This document shows, in pieces, positions 52,676-61,639 of a stretch of DNA of 64,000 bases. The stretch is from UBA940 sp045613745. GTDB lineage: Bacteria; Bacteroidota; Bacteroidia; Bacteroidales; Rikenellaceae. The notes under the pieces are model-generated. The model was not told the DNA's origin, did not search any database, and was given only the letters and a program-made list of their open reading frames with translations. The position numbers and the translations under genes were made by a program. The stretch's first letter is position 1. Each line of letters starts with the position of its first letter. The DNA lies in assembly GCA_045613745.1 (NCBI GenBank), contig JAZLBP010000002.1, positions 62,001 through 126,000 of the forward strand, given 5' to 3'.

Positions 52676-54138
52676 GAATCGAACGCAATATAACAGCATT
52701 GCTGGCCGACGTTGAGGTGCGACGTGTGGTTGGCAACACCGAGGGCGAAGTTGCCGCGATGACCTTTGACTCGCGCAGTGTCGCACAGGGCGATGTCTTC
52801 TTTGCCATCAAGGGCGAGAAGGTGGATGGCCACAACTACATCGCAGGTGCGGTGGAGCGTGGCGCACGAATGGTTGTGTGTGAACAACTCCCCGAGCAGA
52901 CAGCCGAGGGTGTGTGCTATGTCGAGGTGGCCAACACCAACATCGCGATGGGACGTATGGCCTCGGCCTATTGGGGTCACCCCTCGCGCGCGCTTACGCT
53001 TGTGGGCGTGACGGGTACCAACGGCAAAACCACAACCGCCACTCTGCTCTACAACCTAATGCGTGCCTTGGGCTACCGCGCAGGTCTGATTTCGACCGTA
53101 CGCTATGTGGTTGACACCCGCTCGGTGGAATCGACCCACACCACTCCCGACGCCCTGCGACTGAACGCTATGCTGGCCGAGATGGTTGAGGCGGGCTGTG
53201 ACTACTGCTTTATGGAGGTTAGCTCGCACAGCATCGTGCAACACCGCATCGAGGGTCTGCGTTTCCGTGGCGCATTGTTTACCAACATCACCCACGACCA
53301 CTTGGACTACCACAAAACCTTTGCCGAGTATATCAAGGCCAAGAAGGGACTCTTCGACAGCCTCGACAAACGAGCCTTTGCTATTGTGAACATCGACGAC
53401 CGTAATGGTAACGTGATGGTGCAGAACTGCAAGGCGCGCGTGCGCACTCTGTCGCAACGCTCGATGGCCGACTACCGCTGCAAGGTTGTGGAGATGGGCT
53501 TTGAGGGTATGCAACTCGAAATGGACGGTATGGAGTTTTGGACACCCTTCACAGGAGGTTTCAATGCCGCCAACCTGCTCGGAGTGTATGCTGCAGCCGT
53601 TGAGCTGGGCTTCGACAAGAACGAGGTGCTTATGCGCCTGAGCGGTATCGGCTCGGTGGACGGCCGCTTTGAGACCCTGCACTCGAAGGGCGGTATCACA
53701 GCTATTGTCGATTACGCCCACACTCCCGACGCGTTGGAGAATGTCATCAACACCATCAACGCCATCCGTACCGAGGGTCACGACTTGATTGTTGTTGTGG
53801 GCTGTGGTGGCGACCGCGATGCTACCAAGCGCCCCGAGATGGCGCGCATTGCAGCCGACGGCGCATCGATGGTGATTCTCACCTCGGACAACCCCCGTAC
53901 CGAGGACCCCGAGGCAATCCTCGCCCAGATGCGTGAGGGTCTGCGCGCGGGCGACCGCTACGTGAGCATTGTGCGTCGCGATGAGGCTATCCGCACCGCC
54001 GTTATGCTGGCTAAGGCGGGTGACATCATCCTGCTTGCGGGCAAGGGCCACGAAACCTACCAAATCATCGGCACCGAGAAACACCACTTTGATGATCGCC
54101 AACAGGTGGTGGTCGCTTTCGAGGAGCTTGGCAAATAG
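52672..54138 (+). CDS. murE: UDP-MurNAc-tripeptide synthetase MurE (meso-DAP type)
   Basis: Adds the third peptide residue to UDP-MurNAc-L-Ala-D-Glu. 488 residues; ATP loop GTNGKTT at 115-121, carbamylated-lysine region, and DNPRTEDP near residue 408. DNPR is the meso-diaminopimelate-specificity motif, in keeping with the ddh gene in this window. It overlaps ftsI by 4 bp and is 33 bp from mraY. Confidence 0.96.
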   Translation: MRIERNITALLADVEVRRVVGNTEGEVAAMTFDSRSVAQGDVFFAIKGEKVDGHNYIAGAVERGARMVVCEQLPEQTAEGVCYVEVANTNIAMGRMASAYWGHPSRALTLVGVTGTNGKTTTATLLYNLMRALGYRAGLISTVRYVVDTRSVESTHTTPDALRLNAMLAEMVEAGCDYCFMEVSSHSIVQHRIEGLRFRGALFTNITHDHLDYHKTFAEYIKAKKGLFDSLDKRAFAIVNIDDRNGNVMVQNCKARVRTLSQRSMADYRCKVVEMGFEGMQLEMDGMEFWTPFTGGFNAANLLGVYAAAVELGFDKNEVLMRLSGIGSVDGRFETLHSKGGITAIVDYAHTPDALENVINTINAIRTEGHDLIVVVGCGGDRDATKRPEMARIAADGASMVILTSDNPRTEDPEAILAQMREGLRAGDRYVSIVRRDEAIRTAVMLAKAGDIILLAGKGHETYQIIGTEKHHFDDRQQVVVAFEELGK

Positions 54139-54171
54139 AACTATAATCCGAACTAAAAACAGTTAAACACT

Positions 54172-55392
54172 ATGCTATATTCACTTGCAAAATATCTGGA
54201 CCGAGTGTGGGACTTGCCCGGCGCAGGTATGTTTCAATTCTTGACATTCCGTGCAGCTGCGGCGGTAATCCTCGCCCTGCTGATTGGTACTATCTTCGGT
54301 GGTCGCATCATCGACAAGTTGCGCCGTGCGCAGATTGGTGAGACGGTGCGCGACCTTGGTCTTGCAGGCCAGATGGAAAAGAAGGGTACCCCCACTATGG
54401 GTGGACTTATCATCATCGCAGCTATCTTGATTCCCGTATTGCTGTTTGGCGACCTCGGTAATGTCTATTTGCAGTTGATGATTTTCTCAACCCTTTGGCT
54501 CGGAGGTTTGGGCTTTGCCGACGACTACATCAAGGTGTTCCGCAAGGATAAGGACGGACTGAAAGGTATATTCAAGGTTATCGGTCAGGTGGGACTCGGT
54601 GTGATTGTGGGTACCACTATGTGGCTGCACACCGACATCGTGATGAAGGATGCTCCCAAGGGTATCAGCCGCGAGGAGGTGCAAAACGAGCAGATTGTCC
54701 AAATGGAAGGCGAGAAAGCTGCCAAAACCACCATCCCCTTCTTCAAGGACAACGAGTTTGACTATGGCAGTATTGTGGGGCAGGCCGACAACAACGGCAT
54801 CGCCACTTGGTTGCTCTATATGATTGTTGCGGTGTTGGTTATCACCGCTGTGTCGAACAGCGCCAACCTCACCGACGGAATCGACGGCCTGGCTACGGGT
54901 GTGTCGGTGCCGATAGTGTTGGTGCTCGGAGCCTTTGCGTGGCTGTCGGGTAACATCATCTATACGGGCTACCTGAACTTTATGTATATCCCCGGCAGTG
55001 GTGAGCTGTTGGTCTATGCTGCGGCTATGGCGGGTGCGCTGCTCGGCTTTATGTGGTACAACTGCTTCCCTGCACAGGTGTTTATGGGTGACACCGGAAG
55101 TTTGGCCATCGGTGGTGTCATCGCGGTGTTCTCGCTGCTGATTCGTAAGGAGCTGCTGCTGCCCATTTTGTGCGGTATCTTCCTAGTCGAGAGCCTTTCG
55201 GTAATCATCCAAAGGTCGTACTTCAAGTACACCAAAAAGAAATATGGCGAGGGTAGGCGAGTGTTCCTGATGTCGCCTCTGCACCACCACTACCAAAAAC
55301 GCGGATTCCACGAGTCGAAAATCGTTGTCCGCGCCATCATCATCGGAGTGCTGTTGGCGGCTATCACGCTGTCAACCCTCAAAGTGCGATAA
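54172..55392 (+). CDS. mraY: Phospho-MurNAc-pentapeptide translocase MraY
   Basis: Integral membrane enzyme that makes lipid I on undecaprenyl phosphate. 406 residues with about ten transmembrane segments; GTPTMGG, FADDYIK, NLTDGIDGLATG and the C-terminal MSPLHHHYQKRG motif are present. A charged loop (about residues 155-190, EEVQNEQIVQMEGEKAAKTT) is longer than in E. coli (360 residues), as in other Bacteroidetes. Confidence 0.96.
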   Translation: MLYSLAKYLDRVWDLPGAGMFQFLTFRAAAAVILALLIGTIFGGRIIDKLRRAQIGETVRDLGLAGQMEKKGTPTMGGLIIIAAILIPVLLFGDLGNVYLQLMIFSTLWLGGLGFADDYIKVFRKDKDGLKGIFKVIGQVGLGVIVGTTMWLHTDIVMKDAPKGISREEVQNEQIVQMEGEKAAKTTIPFFKDNEFDYGSIVGQADNNGIATWLLYMIVAVLVITAVSNSANLTDGIDGLATGVSVPIVLVLGAFAWLSGNIIYTGYLNFMYIPGSGELLVYAAAMAGALLGFMWYNCFPAQVFMGDTGSLAIGGVIAVFSLLIRKELLLPILCGIFLVESLSVIIQRSYFKYTKKKYGEGRRVFLMSPLHHHYQKRGFHESKIVVRAIIIGVLLAAITLSTLKVR

Positions 55393-55412
55393 ACAAAAAA
55401 CGGAAGAGAGTT

Positions 55413-56753
55413 ATGAATAAACGAATAGTTGTGCTTGGCGGAGGTATCAGCGGTTACGGCTCGGCCATCCTTGCCAAGAAAGAGGGTTTCGAGGTACTGT
55501 TGTCGGATAGCGGACGCATTGCCGACCGCTACAAAGAGCGCCTCGACGAGTGGTGTGTGCCCTACGAGGAGGGAGGTCACTCCGAGGAGTATATCCTTGG
55601 CGCTGCCGAGGTTATCAAGAGCCCCGGAATCCCCGACAAAGCACCCATCGTACGCAAAATACGCGAATGTGGTATCCCCGTAATCTCGGAGATGGAGTTT
55701 GCTGCGCGCTACTCGTCGGCACGCACCGTATGTATCACAGGCTCCAATGGCAAGACTACCACCACTTCGCTCATCTATAAAGTGTTGCGCGACGCAGGCG
55801 TGAATGTCGGCTTGGGTGGCAATATAGGCGAGAGTTATGCCTATCAGGTTGCAACCGAGCAGTTCGATTGGCATGTGTTGGAGCTGAGCAGCTTCCAGCT
55901 GGATGGAATGTTCCGCTTCAAGGCCGATGTGGGTGTGCTGATGAACATCACCCCCGACCACCTCGACCGCTACGACTATAAGTTCGAGAACTACGCCGCA
56001 AGCAAAATGCGCATTACCCAAAACCAAGGCCCCACCGAACAGTTTATCTATATGTTCGACGACGCGGTTATCGCCTCGCAGATGGAGTCGGGCGCGGTGG
56101 CTTCGCATCTGTTGCCCTTCTCGGCTCGTACGGCACAAACCGAGGGCGCGTGGATTGATGGCGACAAGATTCGTGTAGTGGCGCTGGGTCGCGAGCTTGA
56201 AATCGACACCCGTCGTATGCAAATCAAAGGTATCCACAACTGCTACAACGCTATGGCGGCGGCTATGGCTGCTATCGCGGTGGGTGTGGACTCGGAGAGT
56301 ATCGTCCGCAGTATCGAGAACTTCGGTGGTGTCGAACACCGCTTGGAGCGCGCAGGCGTAATCGATGGCGTGGAGTGGATTAACGACTCGAAGGCTACCA
56401 ATGTCGATTCGGTGTGGTACGCCTTGGAGAGTATGACCCGCCCCGTGGTGTGGATTGCAGGCGGAACCGACAAGGGCAACGACTACTCGCCCCTGATGGA
56501 TTTTGCACGCGCCAAGGTGCACACCCTTGTGTGTATGGGACTCGACAATGCCAAACTCGTGGAGTCGTTTACGGGCGTAATTCCCACAGTTGTCAGCACC
56601 GACTCGCTCGATGCTGCGATGAGTGCGGCTCGTGAGGCTGCCCGCGAGGGTGATGCAGTGTTGCTGTCGCCTGCGTGTGCAAGTTTCGATTTGTTCAAGA
56701 ATTACGAACACCGCGGCCAGCTGTTCAAACAGTGGGTCGAGGAGCATAAATAA
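55413..56753 (+). CDS. murD: UDP-N-acetylmuramoylalanine-D-glutamate ligase
   Basis: Adds D-glutamate to UDP-MurNAc-L-Ala. 446 residues with an N-terminal nucleotide fold (VLGGGISGYGSAILAKKEG), the ATP loop TGSNGKTTT near residue 110, NITPDHLDRYD and NDSKATNVDS motifs. Genes on both sides are 20 and 10 bp away. Confidence 0.96.
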   Translation: MNKRIVVLGGGISGYGSAILAKKEGFEVLLSDSGRIADRYKERLDEWCVPYEEGGHSEEYILGAAEVIKSPGIPDKAPIVRKIRECGIPVISEMEFAARYSSARTVCITGSNGKTTTTSLIYKVLRDAGVNVGLGGNIGESYAYQVATEQFDWHVLELSSFQLDGMFRFKADVGVLMNITPDHLDRYDYKFENYAASKMRITQNQGPTEQFIYMFDDAVIASQMESGAVASHLLPFSARTAQTEGAWIDGDKIRVVALGRELEIDTRRMQIKGIHNCYNAMAAAMAAIAVGVDSESIVRSIENFGGVEHRLERAGVIDGVEWINDSKATNVDSVWYALESMTRPVVWIAGGTDKGNDYSPLMDFARAKVHTLVCMGLDNAKLVESFTGVIPTVVSTDSLDAAMSAAREAAREGDAVLLSPACASFDLFKNYEHRGQLFKQWVEEHK

Positions 56754-56763
56754 GTGTGACGCT

Positions 56764-58050
56764 ATGGCAGAGCAACAAGAACCAAAACAAACCCTTTGGC
56801 AACGACTCAAAATCGGAGGCGACAAACCGCTGTGGATTATCTATGCGGCCTTTGCCTTTGTGTCGTTGTTTGTGGTCTATTCGTCCACCACATCGTCGTT
56901 GTACGATGCCACCACTTCGGGCCACCACATAAGCCGCTTTATCAAGCAGTTTGCCTATCTGGCTGCGGGTTTGGCTATGGTGTGGGCGATGCACCGTATG
57001 GACTACCAGCGCTACCAACGCTATGCCAAGGCGGCGTATATCGTGTCGCTGATATTTATGGTGTTGGTGATGTTCTTTGGTGTAAATAAGTTTGGTGCGC
57101 AACGATGGCTGCGAATCCCCATTGTGGGTATCACCTTCCAGCCCTCCGACTTTCTGAAAGTCACCACTGTGGTTATGCTGGCGATGCAGCTCGCACGCCG
57201 TCAGAAGGTCATCGAGAAGATAAGCCTTATACCGACCTTCCACCAAATCAAATACGACCCGCTCAAAGCGCGCGAGATTCTGCGTAGCCACAGCCTGCCG
57301 GTGTTTGGTACAATCTTGCTGTCGTGTGGATTCATCGTACCCGAGAATATGTCAACTGCACTGCTTATGGGTGCGACGTGTGTGATTATGCTCATCATCG
57401 GTCGCGTCAAGTGGGGCGATATAGGCCGTTTTATGGTGATTTCGGCGGTGTTTGGATGCGTGATGATTGGCGGTATGACCGTCGTCAAGAGCGTTACGGG
57501 CGGCGAAAACCGAACCGGAACGTGGGGTAAACGTATCACCGCATTTATCTCGCCCGAGTCGGTGGACGAACACTACCTCTACCAGCCCCGACAAGCCAAA
57601 ATTGCCATTGCGATGGGTGAAATCTGGGGTCGTGGCGTGGGTAACAGCGCCCAACGACATATGCTGCCCAAGGCCGAATCGGACTATGCCTTTGCATTCC
57701 TTGTCGAGGAGTGGGGCTTGGTGGGTGCAATCTTCGCTGTGGCGTTGTACCTGTGGATTTTCTATCGGGCGATAGTCATCTTCAACAGTTGTGGTACGGC
57801 ATTCCCGTGCCTACTGGTGTTGGGATTAGCCTTTTTGGTCTCCTTCCAGGGACTGCTGCATATGATGGTCTCGACGGGACTTATGTTCCAGACGGGATTG
57901 GTGCTGCCGCTAATCAGTCAGGGTGGCTCGGCGGAGTTGTTTACGTCGATGGCCATAGGTATGATTCTCGGTGTGAGCCGTCAGGTCGAGGAGAAGACCC
58001 TTTCGACCCCCAAAAACGAATCAATGTTGGAAGTTAATCGTAAAAAATAG
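56764..58050 (+). CDS. ftsW: Septal peptidoglycan glycosyltransferase FtsW
   Basis: SEDS-family lipid II polymerase, 428 residues, about ten transmembrane segments. The start at 56764 (MAEQQEPK) was chosen because the longer frame lies in murD. PESVDEHYLYQPRQAKIAIAMGEIWGRGVGNSAQRHMLPKAESDYAFAFLVEEWG contains the conserved loop with catalytic acidic residues; described in parts: the ESDYAF and EEWG motifs are intact. It pairs with FtsI. Confidence 0.94.
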   Translation: MAEQQEPKQTLWQRLKIGGDKPLWIIYAAFAFVSLFVVYSSTTSSLYDATTSGHHISRFIKQFAYLAAGLAMVWAMHRMDYQRYQRYAKAAYIVSLIFMVLVMFFGVNKFGAQRWLRIPIVGITFQPSDFLKVTTVVMLAMQLARRQKVIEKISLIPTFHQIKYDPLKAREILRSHSLPVFGTILLSCGFIVPENMSTALLMGATCVIMLIIGRVKWGDIGRFMVISAVFGCVMIGGMTVVKSVTGGENRTGTWGKRITAFISPESVDEHYLYQPRQAKIAIAMGEIWGRGVGNSAQRHMLPKAESDYAFAFLVEEWGLVGAIFAVALYLWIFYRAIVIFNSCGTAFPCLLVLGLAFLVSFQGLLHMMVSTGLMFQTGLVLPLISQGGSAELFTSMAIGMILGVSRQVEEKTLSTPKNESMLEVNRKK

Positions 58051-58055
58051 AGCGT

Positions 58056-59174
58056 ATGAACGCACAAAAAACATATAAAGTTATTCTGAGCGGTGGCGGT
58101 ACGGGTGGTCATATCTACCCCGCAGTGGCTACTGCCGAAGCACTTCGACGCGCACTTGGCGACCGCGTGGAACTGCTGTTTGTTGGCGCCGAGGGCAAAA
58201 TGGAGATGGAGAAAGTGCCTGCTCTTGGTTATCGAATCGAGGGACTGCCCGTAGCGGGACTCCAACGACGCCTCACCCTGTCGAACCTGGCTCTGCCTAT
58301 CAAGGTGGTGCGTAGCGTGCGTAAGGCGCGTAAGGTTATTCGCGAGTTTGATGCCGACTGCGTGGTGGGCTTCGGAGGCTATGCAAGTGCCCCCGTGCTG
58401 TGGGCGGCTCAACGTATGGGCGTGCCTACGGTCATTCAGGAGCAGAACTCGTTTGCGGGTGTTACCAACAAGATTTTGGCTAAACGCGCACGACGCATCT
58501 GCGTGGCTTACGATGGTATGGAGCGATTCTTTCCTGCCGAGAGTATCGTGATGACGGGTAACCCGTTGCGTGGCTCGTTTGCACCCGACGCTGTGGACCG
58601 CACCAAGGCTCTCGAATACTTTGGCTTTACGGCTGACAAACCCGTTATTCTGGTTGTGGGCGGCAGCCTCGGTACACGCACCTTTAACGAGATGATGAAA
58701 GCGGGTGTGGACGAGATTGTACGTCGTGGTGAGGTGCAGGTAATCTGGCAGACGGGCAAATACTACGAGGCCGAGATGAACGCCTTTATGGAGGGACGCC
58801 CCTCGGAGGGAGTGTGGCGCGGAGCCTTCATCGAGCGTATGGACTACGCCTATGCCGCAGCCGATTTGGTGGTGTCGCGTAGTGGCGCTTGCACCGTGTC
58901 GGAGCTGTGCCTGATGGGCAAACCGACGCTGTTCATCCCGTCACCCAACGTGGCCGAAGACCACCAAACAATGAATGCGCGCGCCCTTGCCGACAAGGAG
59001 GCTGCCGAGATGCTCCGCGATGCGGATGCTGTGGCCGAGGGTCTCGACCGCGCACTTGCACTTGTAACCGACAAAAACAGACTTGATATTTTGAAGAAAA
59101 ACATCCTTGCCTTGGCTATCGCCGACTCGGCCGACCGCGTGGCAGGATATGTGATAAACGAATTAGAGAGATGA
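58056..59174 (+). CDS. murG: Lipid II synthase MurG
   Basis: Transfers GlcNAc from UDP-GlcNAc to lipid I on the cytoplasmic face. 372 residues; N-terminal GGGTGGHIYPAVA, GFGGYASAP, the C-terminal domain GGSLGTRTFNE and SRSGACTVSEL (UDP-binding). Its stop overlaps the murC start by 4 bp. Confidence 0.96.
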   Translation: MNAQKTYKVILSGGGTGGHIYPAVATAEALRRALGDRVELLFVGAEGKMEMEKVPALGYRIEGLPVAGLQRRLTLSNLALPIKVVRSVRKARKVIREFDADCVVGFGGYASAPVLWAAQRMGVPTVIQEQNSFAGVTNKILAKRARRICVAYDGMERFFPAESIVMTGNPLRGSFAPDAVDRTKALEYFGFTADKPVILVVGGSLGTRTFNEMMKAGVDEIVRRGEVQVIWQTGKYYEAEMNAFMEGRPSEGVWRGAFIERMDYAYAAADLVVSRSGACTVSELCLMGKPTLFIPSPNVAEDHQTMNARALADKEAAEMLRDADAVAEGLDRALALVTDKNRLDILKKNILALAIADSADRVAGYVINELER

Positions 59175-60562
59175 GAAACGTATATTTCATAGGCATCGGC
59201 GGTATCGGAATGAGCGCCCTTGCACGATACTTTATGCACGAAGGTAAAAAGGTCGCAGGCTACGACCTTACCGAAACCGACCTTACCCGCGCTCTTGTGC
59301 GCGAGGGTGCCAACATCCACTACGACGACTCGGTGGAGGCTATCCCCGAGGATATGCGTGCCGACAAGAGCACTCTTGTTGTCTATACCCCTGCTGTACC
59401 TGCCGACCATAGCGAGCTGGTGTGGTTCCGCCAACACGGCTTCGAGGTGCTCAAGCGCTCGGAGATTCTGGGTCACGTCACTCAGGGTAAATACGTTATG
59501 GCTGTGTCGGGTACCCACGGCAAGACCTCGACCACAACGATGGTTGCGTGGCTGAATCGTGTGACTACGGGTGGCGGTAGCGCCTTCTTGGGTGGTCTGT
59601 CCAAAAACTTCGATGGTAATATCGTTATCGGTGGCGGCAAACGTATGGCTGTTGAGGCCGACGAGTTCGACCGCTCGTTCCTGCGCCTGACCCCCGATGT
59701 GGCTGTTGTCACCTCGGCCGACGCCGACCACTTGGATATCTATGGCACCCACGAGGCTGTTAAGGAGGCTTTCTCGCAGTTTGTGTCGCAGATTCGCAAG
59801 GGTGGTGCGGTGATTATGCGTCAGGGTGCGGGTGTGACCCTGCGTAATCCCGGAATCGCCAAATACTCTTACTCGCTGGATGGCGGTACCGACTTCTATG
59901 CCCAAGATTTGCGCTTGCAGGACAATGGCCTGTTCCGCTACAATATCGTCTGCCCCGATCGCACAATCAAGGACTGCCTGCTGGGTGTTCCCGGTCGTGT
60001 GAATGTCGAGAACAGTATCGCCGCAGTGGCTTCGGTGTGGTGTGCGTGCAAGTGCCGTGGCGAGGAGTTCTTGGAGGAGAAAGTGAAGGAGGGATTGAAG
60101 AGTTTCAGCGGTGTGAAACGCCGTTTCGACCTGCATATCAACCGCCCCGACTGCGTATATATGGATGACTATGCCCACCACCCCGCCGAGATTAATGCGG
60201 CACTGAAATCGGTGAAGGGAGCATTCCCCGGCCGACACATCACCGCAGTGTTCCAACCCCACCTCTTCTCGCGTACCCAAGACTTCCACTTGGAGTTTGC
60301 CCAAGCGCTGTCGAATGCCGACGAGGTGGTGCTGCTGCCCATCTACCCCGCGCGCGAGCTCCCCATCGAGGGTGTTACCTCGGAGCTGATTGCGGGGGAT
60401 GTGACCGTGCCCTGCACTATGTCCACCCGCGAGGAGTTGCCCAGTGAGATTGTGAGCCGCGCAACCGACATTGTCATCACCTTTGGTGCGGGTAATATCG
60501 ACGCCTGCATCGCTCCGCTTACCAAGGCTTTGAACGAAAAATTCCCCGAGCAAAATGCTTAA
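59171..60562 (+). CDS. murC: UDP-N-acetylmuramate-L-alanine ligase
   Basis: Adds the first amino acid of the stem peptide. 463 residues; GIGGIGMSALA at the N-terminus, ATP loop SGTHGKTSTTT, and DDYAHHPAEI are all present. Overlaps murG by 4 bp and ftsQ by 8 bp, so translation is probably coupled. Confidence 0.96.
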   Translation: MRNVYFIGIGGIGMSALARYFMHEGKKVAGYDLTETDLTRALVREGANIHYDDSVEAIPEDMRADKSTLVVYTPAVPADHSELVWFRQHGFEVLKRSEILGHVTQGKYVMAVSGTHGKTSTTTMVAWLNRVTTGGGSAFLGGLSKNFDGNIVIGGGKRMAVEADEFDRSFLRLTPDVAVVTSADADHLDIYGTHEAVKEAFSQFVSQIRKGGAVIMRQGAGVTLRNPGIAKYSYSLDGGTDFYAQDLRLQDNGLFRYNIVCPDRTIKDCLLGVPGRVNVENSIAAVASVWCACKCRGEEFLEEKVKEGLKSFSGVKRRFDLHINRPDCVYMDDYAHHPAEINAALKSVKGAFPGRHITAVFQPHLFSRTQDFHLEFAQALSNADEVVLLPIYPARELPIEGVTSELIAGDVTVPCTMSTREELPSEIVSRATDIVITFGAGNIDACIAPLTKALNEKFPEQNA

Positions 60563-61637
60563 AAAAGTTCTACATATCGTTCTGACCATTGTGTTGTGGC
60601 TCGGTATCGTCGCCTATCTGGCGGTGGCATCGACCCAGGCTGTGCGCAAGAGTGCCGAAATCAAGGTTGATTCGGTGCGCGTGGTTGTGACCGATGGCGA
60701 CCGCCTGACCTCTGTTACCGAACCTATGGTGCGTAGCTGGGTGGCTCGTTCGGGTGTCAAGACCATAGGCGAGAATGTGGGCGATGTGAATACCGCTGAG
60801 TTGCAACGCTATGTGGCGGGTCAGGTGCTGGTCAAGGATGCTTGTGTGTATCTCGACAAGAGTGGTATGCTGAGTGTCGAAGTGAGTCAGCATAAGCCCG
60901 TTGCGAGGATTAAGAGCGCCGACGGTTACGACTTCTACCTGACCGACGAAGGGTGGATTTTGCCTCCCGCAACCAACTATTCGGTCTATGTGCCGCTCAT
61001 TACGGGCAACCTGAAATTTATGATGCCTGTGGGCTACTACGGCAACTACGAGCAAATCAAGGAGCGCCTTATCGACGAGTATAAAATCCGTATAGGAGAG
61101 CTCGACTCGGTGCTGGTGAGTCAGCGCGGTGAATTGACCTCGCTCAAAAACCAGCGAGCCGAAATCCGCAACCAAAGAGTGGGCCGTTTTTGGCGTGAGG
61201 AGCGTCGCAAAACTTTCCAGAAAAACCAAAGCGAACAGCTCCAAAACATTAACAACAAAATCGACCGACAAGAGCAGCTGATTGCCCAAACCGAGAAAAA
61301 ACGGTCAATGACGGTAGAAAACCAAAAAAAATCGGCAAAAAGGTATTTATATTTGTATAAACTCCTTAACTTTGTAAAGTTTGTGGAGGGTGACGATTTC
61401 TGGCGTGCACAAATTGTGCAAATCAATGTTGCCACTTCCGAGTTTTGTGAGGCTCCGCAGGTGGAAATTGTTCCCCGCGCGGGTCGTCACATTGCGTGCT
61501 TGGGCGAAATCGACCAAGCCGAGAAAAACCTCGAAAAACTGATGCTGTTCTACCGCAATGCTCTCGCTTGGGAGGGGTGGGACGGCTATAGTTATATTGA
61601 TTTGAGATACGAAGACCAAATAGTGTGTTCTAAATAG
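60555..61637 (+). CDS. ftsQ: FtsQ-like division protein with coiled-coil insertion
   Basis: 360 residues; transmembrane helix at about 5-25, a POTRA-like domain (35-115), then the start of the FtsQ beta domain (117-160). Residues about 163-265 are a charged, Gln/Lys/Arg/Glu-rich segment expected to be helical (IGELDSVLVSQRGELTSLK, NQSEQLQNINNKIDRQEQL), after which the beta domain resumes (FVEGDDFWRAQIVQINV to DQIVCSK). FtsQ of related genera is about 240-290 residues, so this is an insertion of roughly 100 residues. It overlaps murC by 8 bp; ftsA starts 2 bp after it. Confidence 0.85.
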   Translation: MLKKVLHIVLTIVLWLGIVAYLAVASTQAVRKSAEIKVDSVRVVVTDGDRLTSVTEPMVRSWVARSGVKTIGENVGDVNTAELQRYVAGQVLVKDACVYLDKSGMLSVEVSQHKPVARIKSADGYDFYLTDEGWILPPATNYSVYVPLITGNLKFMMPVGYYGNYEQIKERLIDEYKIRIGELDSVLVSQRGELTSLKNQRAEIRNQRVGRFWREERRKTFQKNQSEQLQNINNKIDRQEQLIAQTEKKRSMTVENQKKSAKRYLYLYKLLNFVKFVEGDDFWRAQIVQINVATSEFCEAPQVEIVPRAGRHIACLGEIDQAEKNLEKLMLFYRNALAWEGWDGYSYIDLRYEDQIVCSK

Positions 61638-61639
61638 AG

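Noticed and set aside
61345..61352. TATATTTG inside the ftsQ coiled-coil region as a promoter for ftsA/ftsZ
   Set aside because: It lies in A-rich coding sequence with no good -33 and about 290 bp from ftsA; probably chance, though not excluded.
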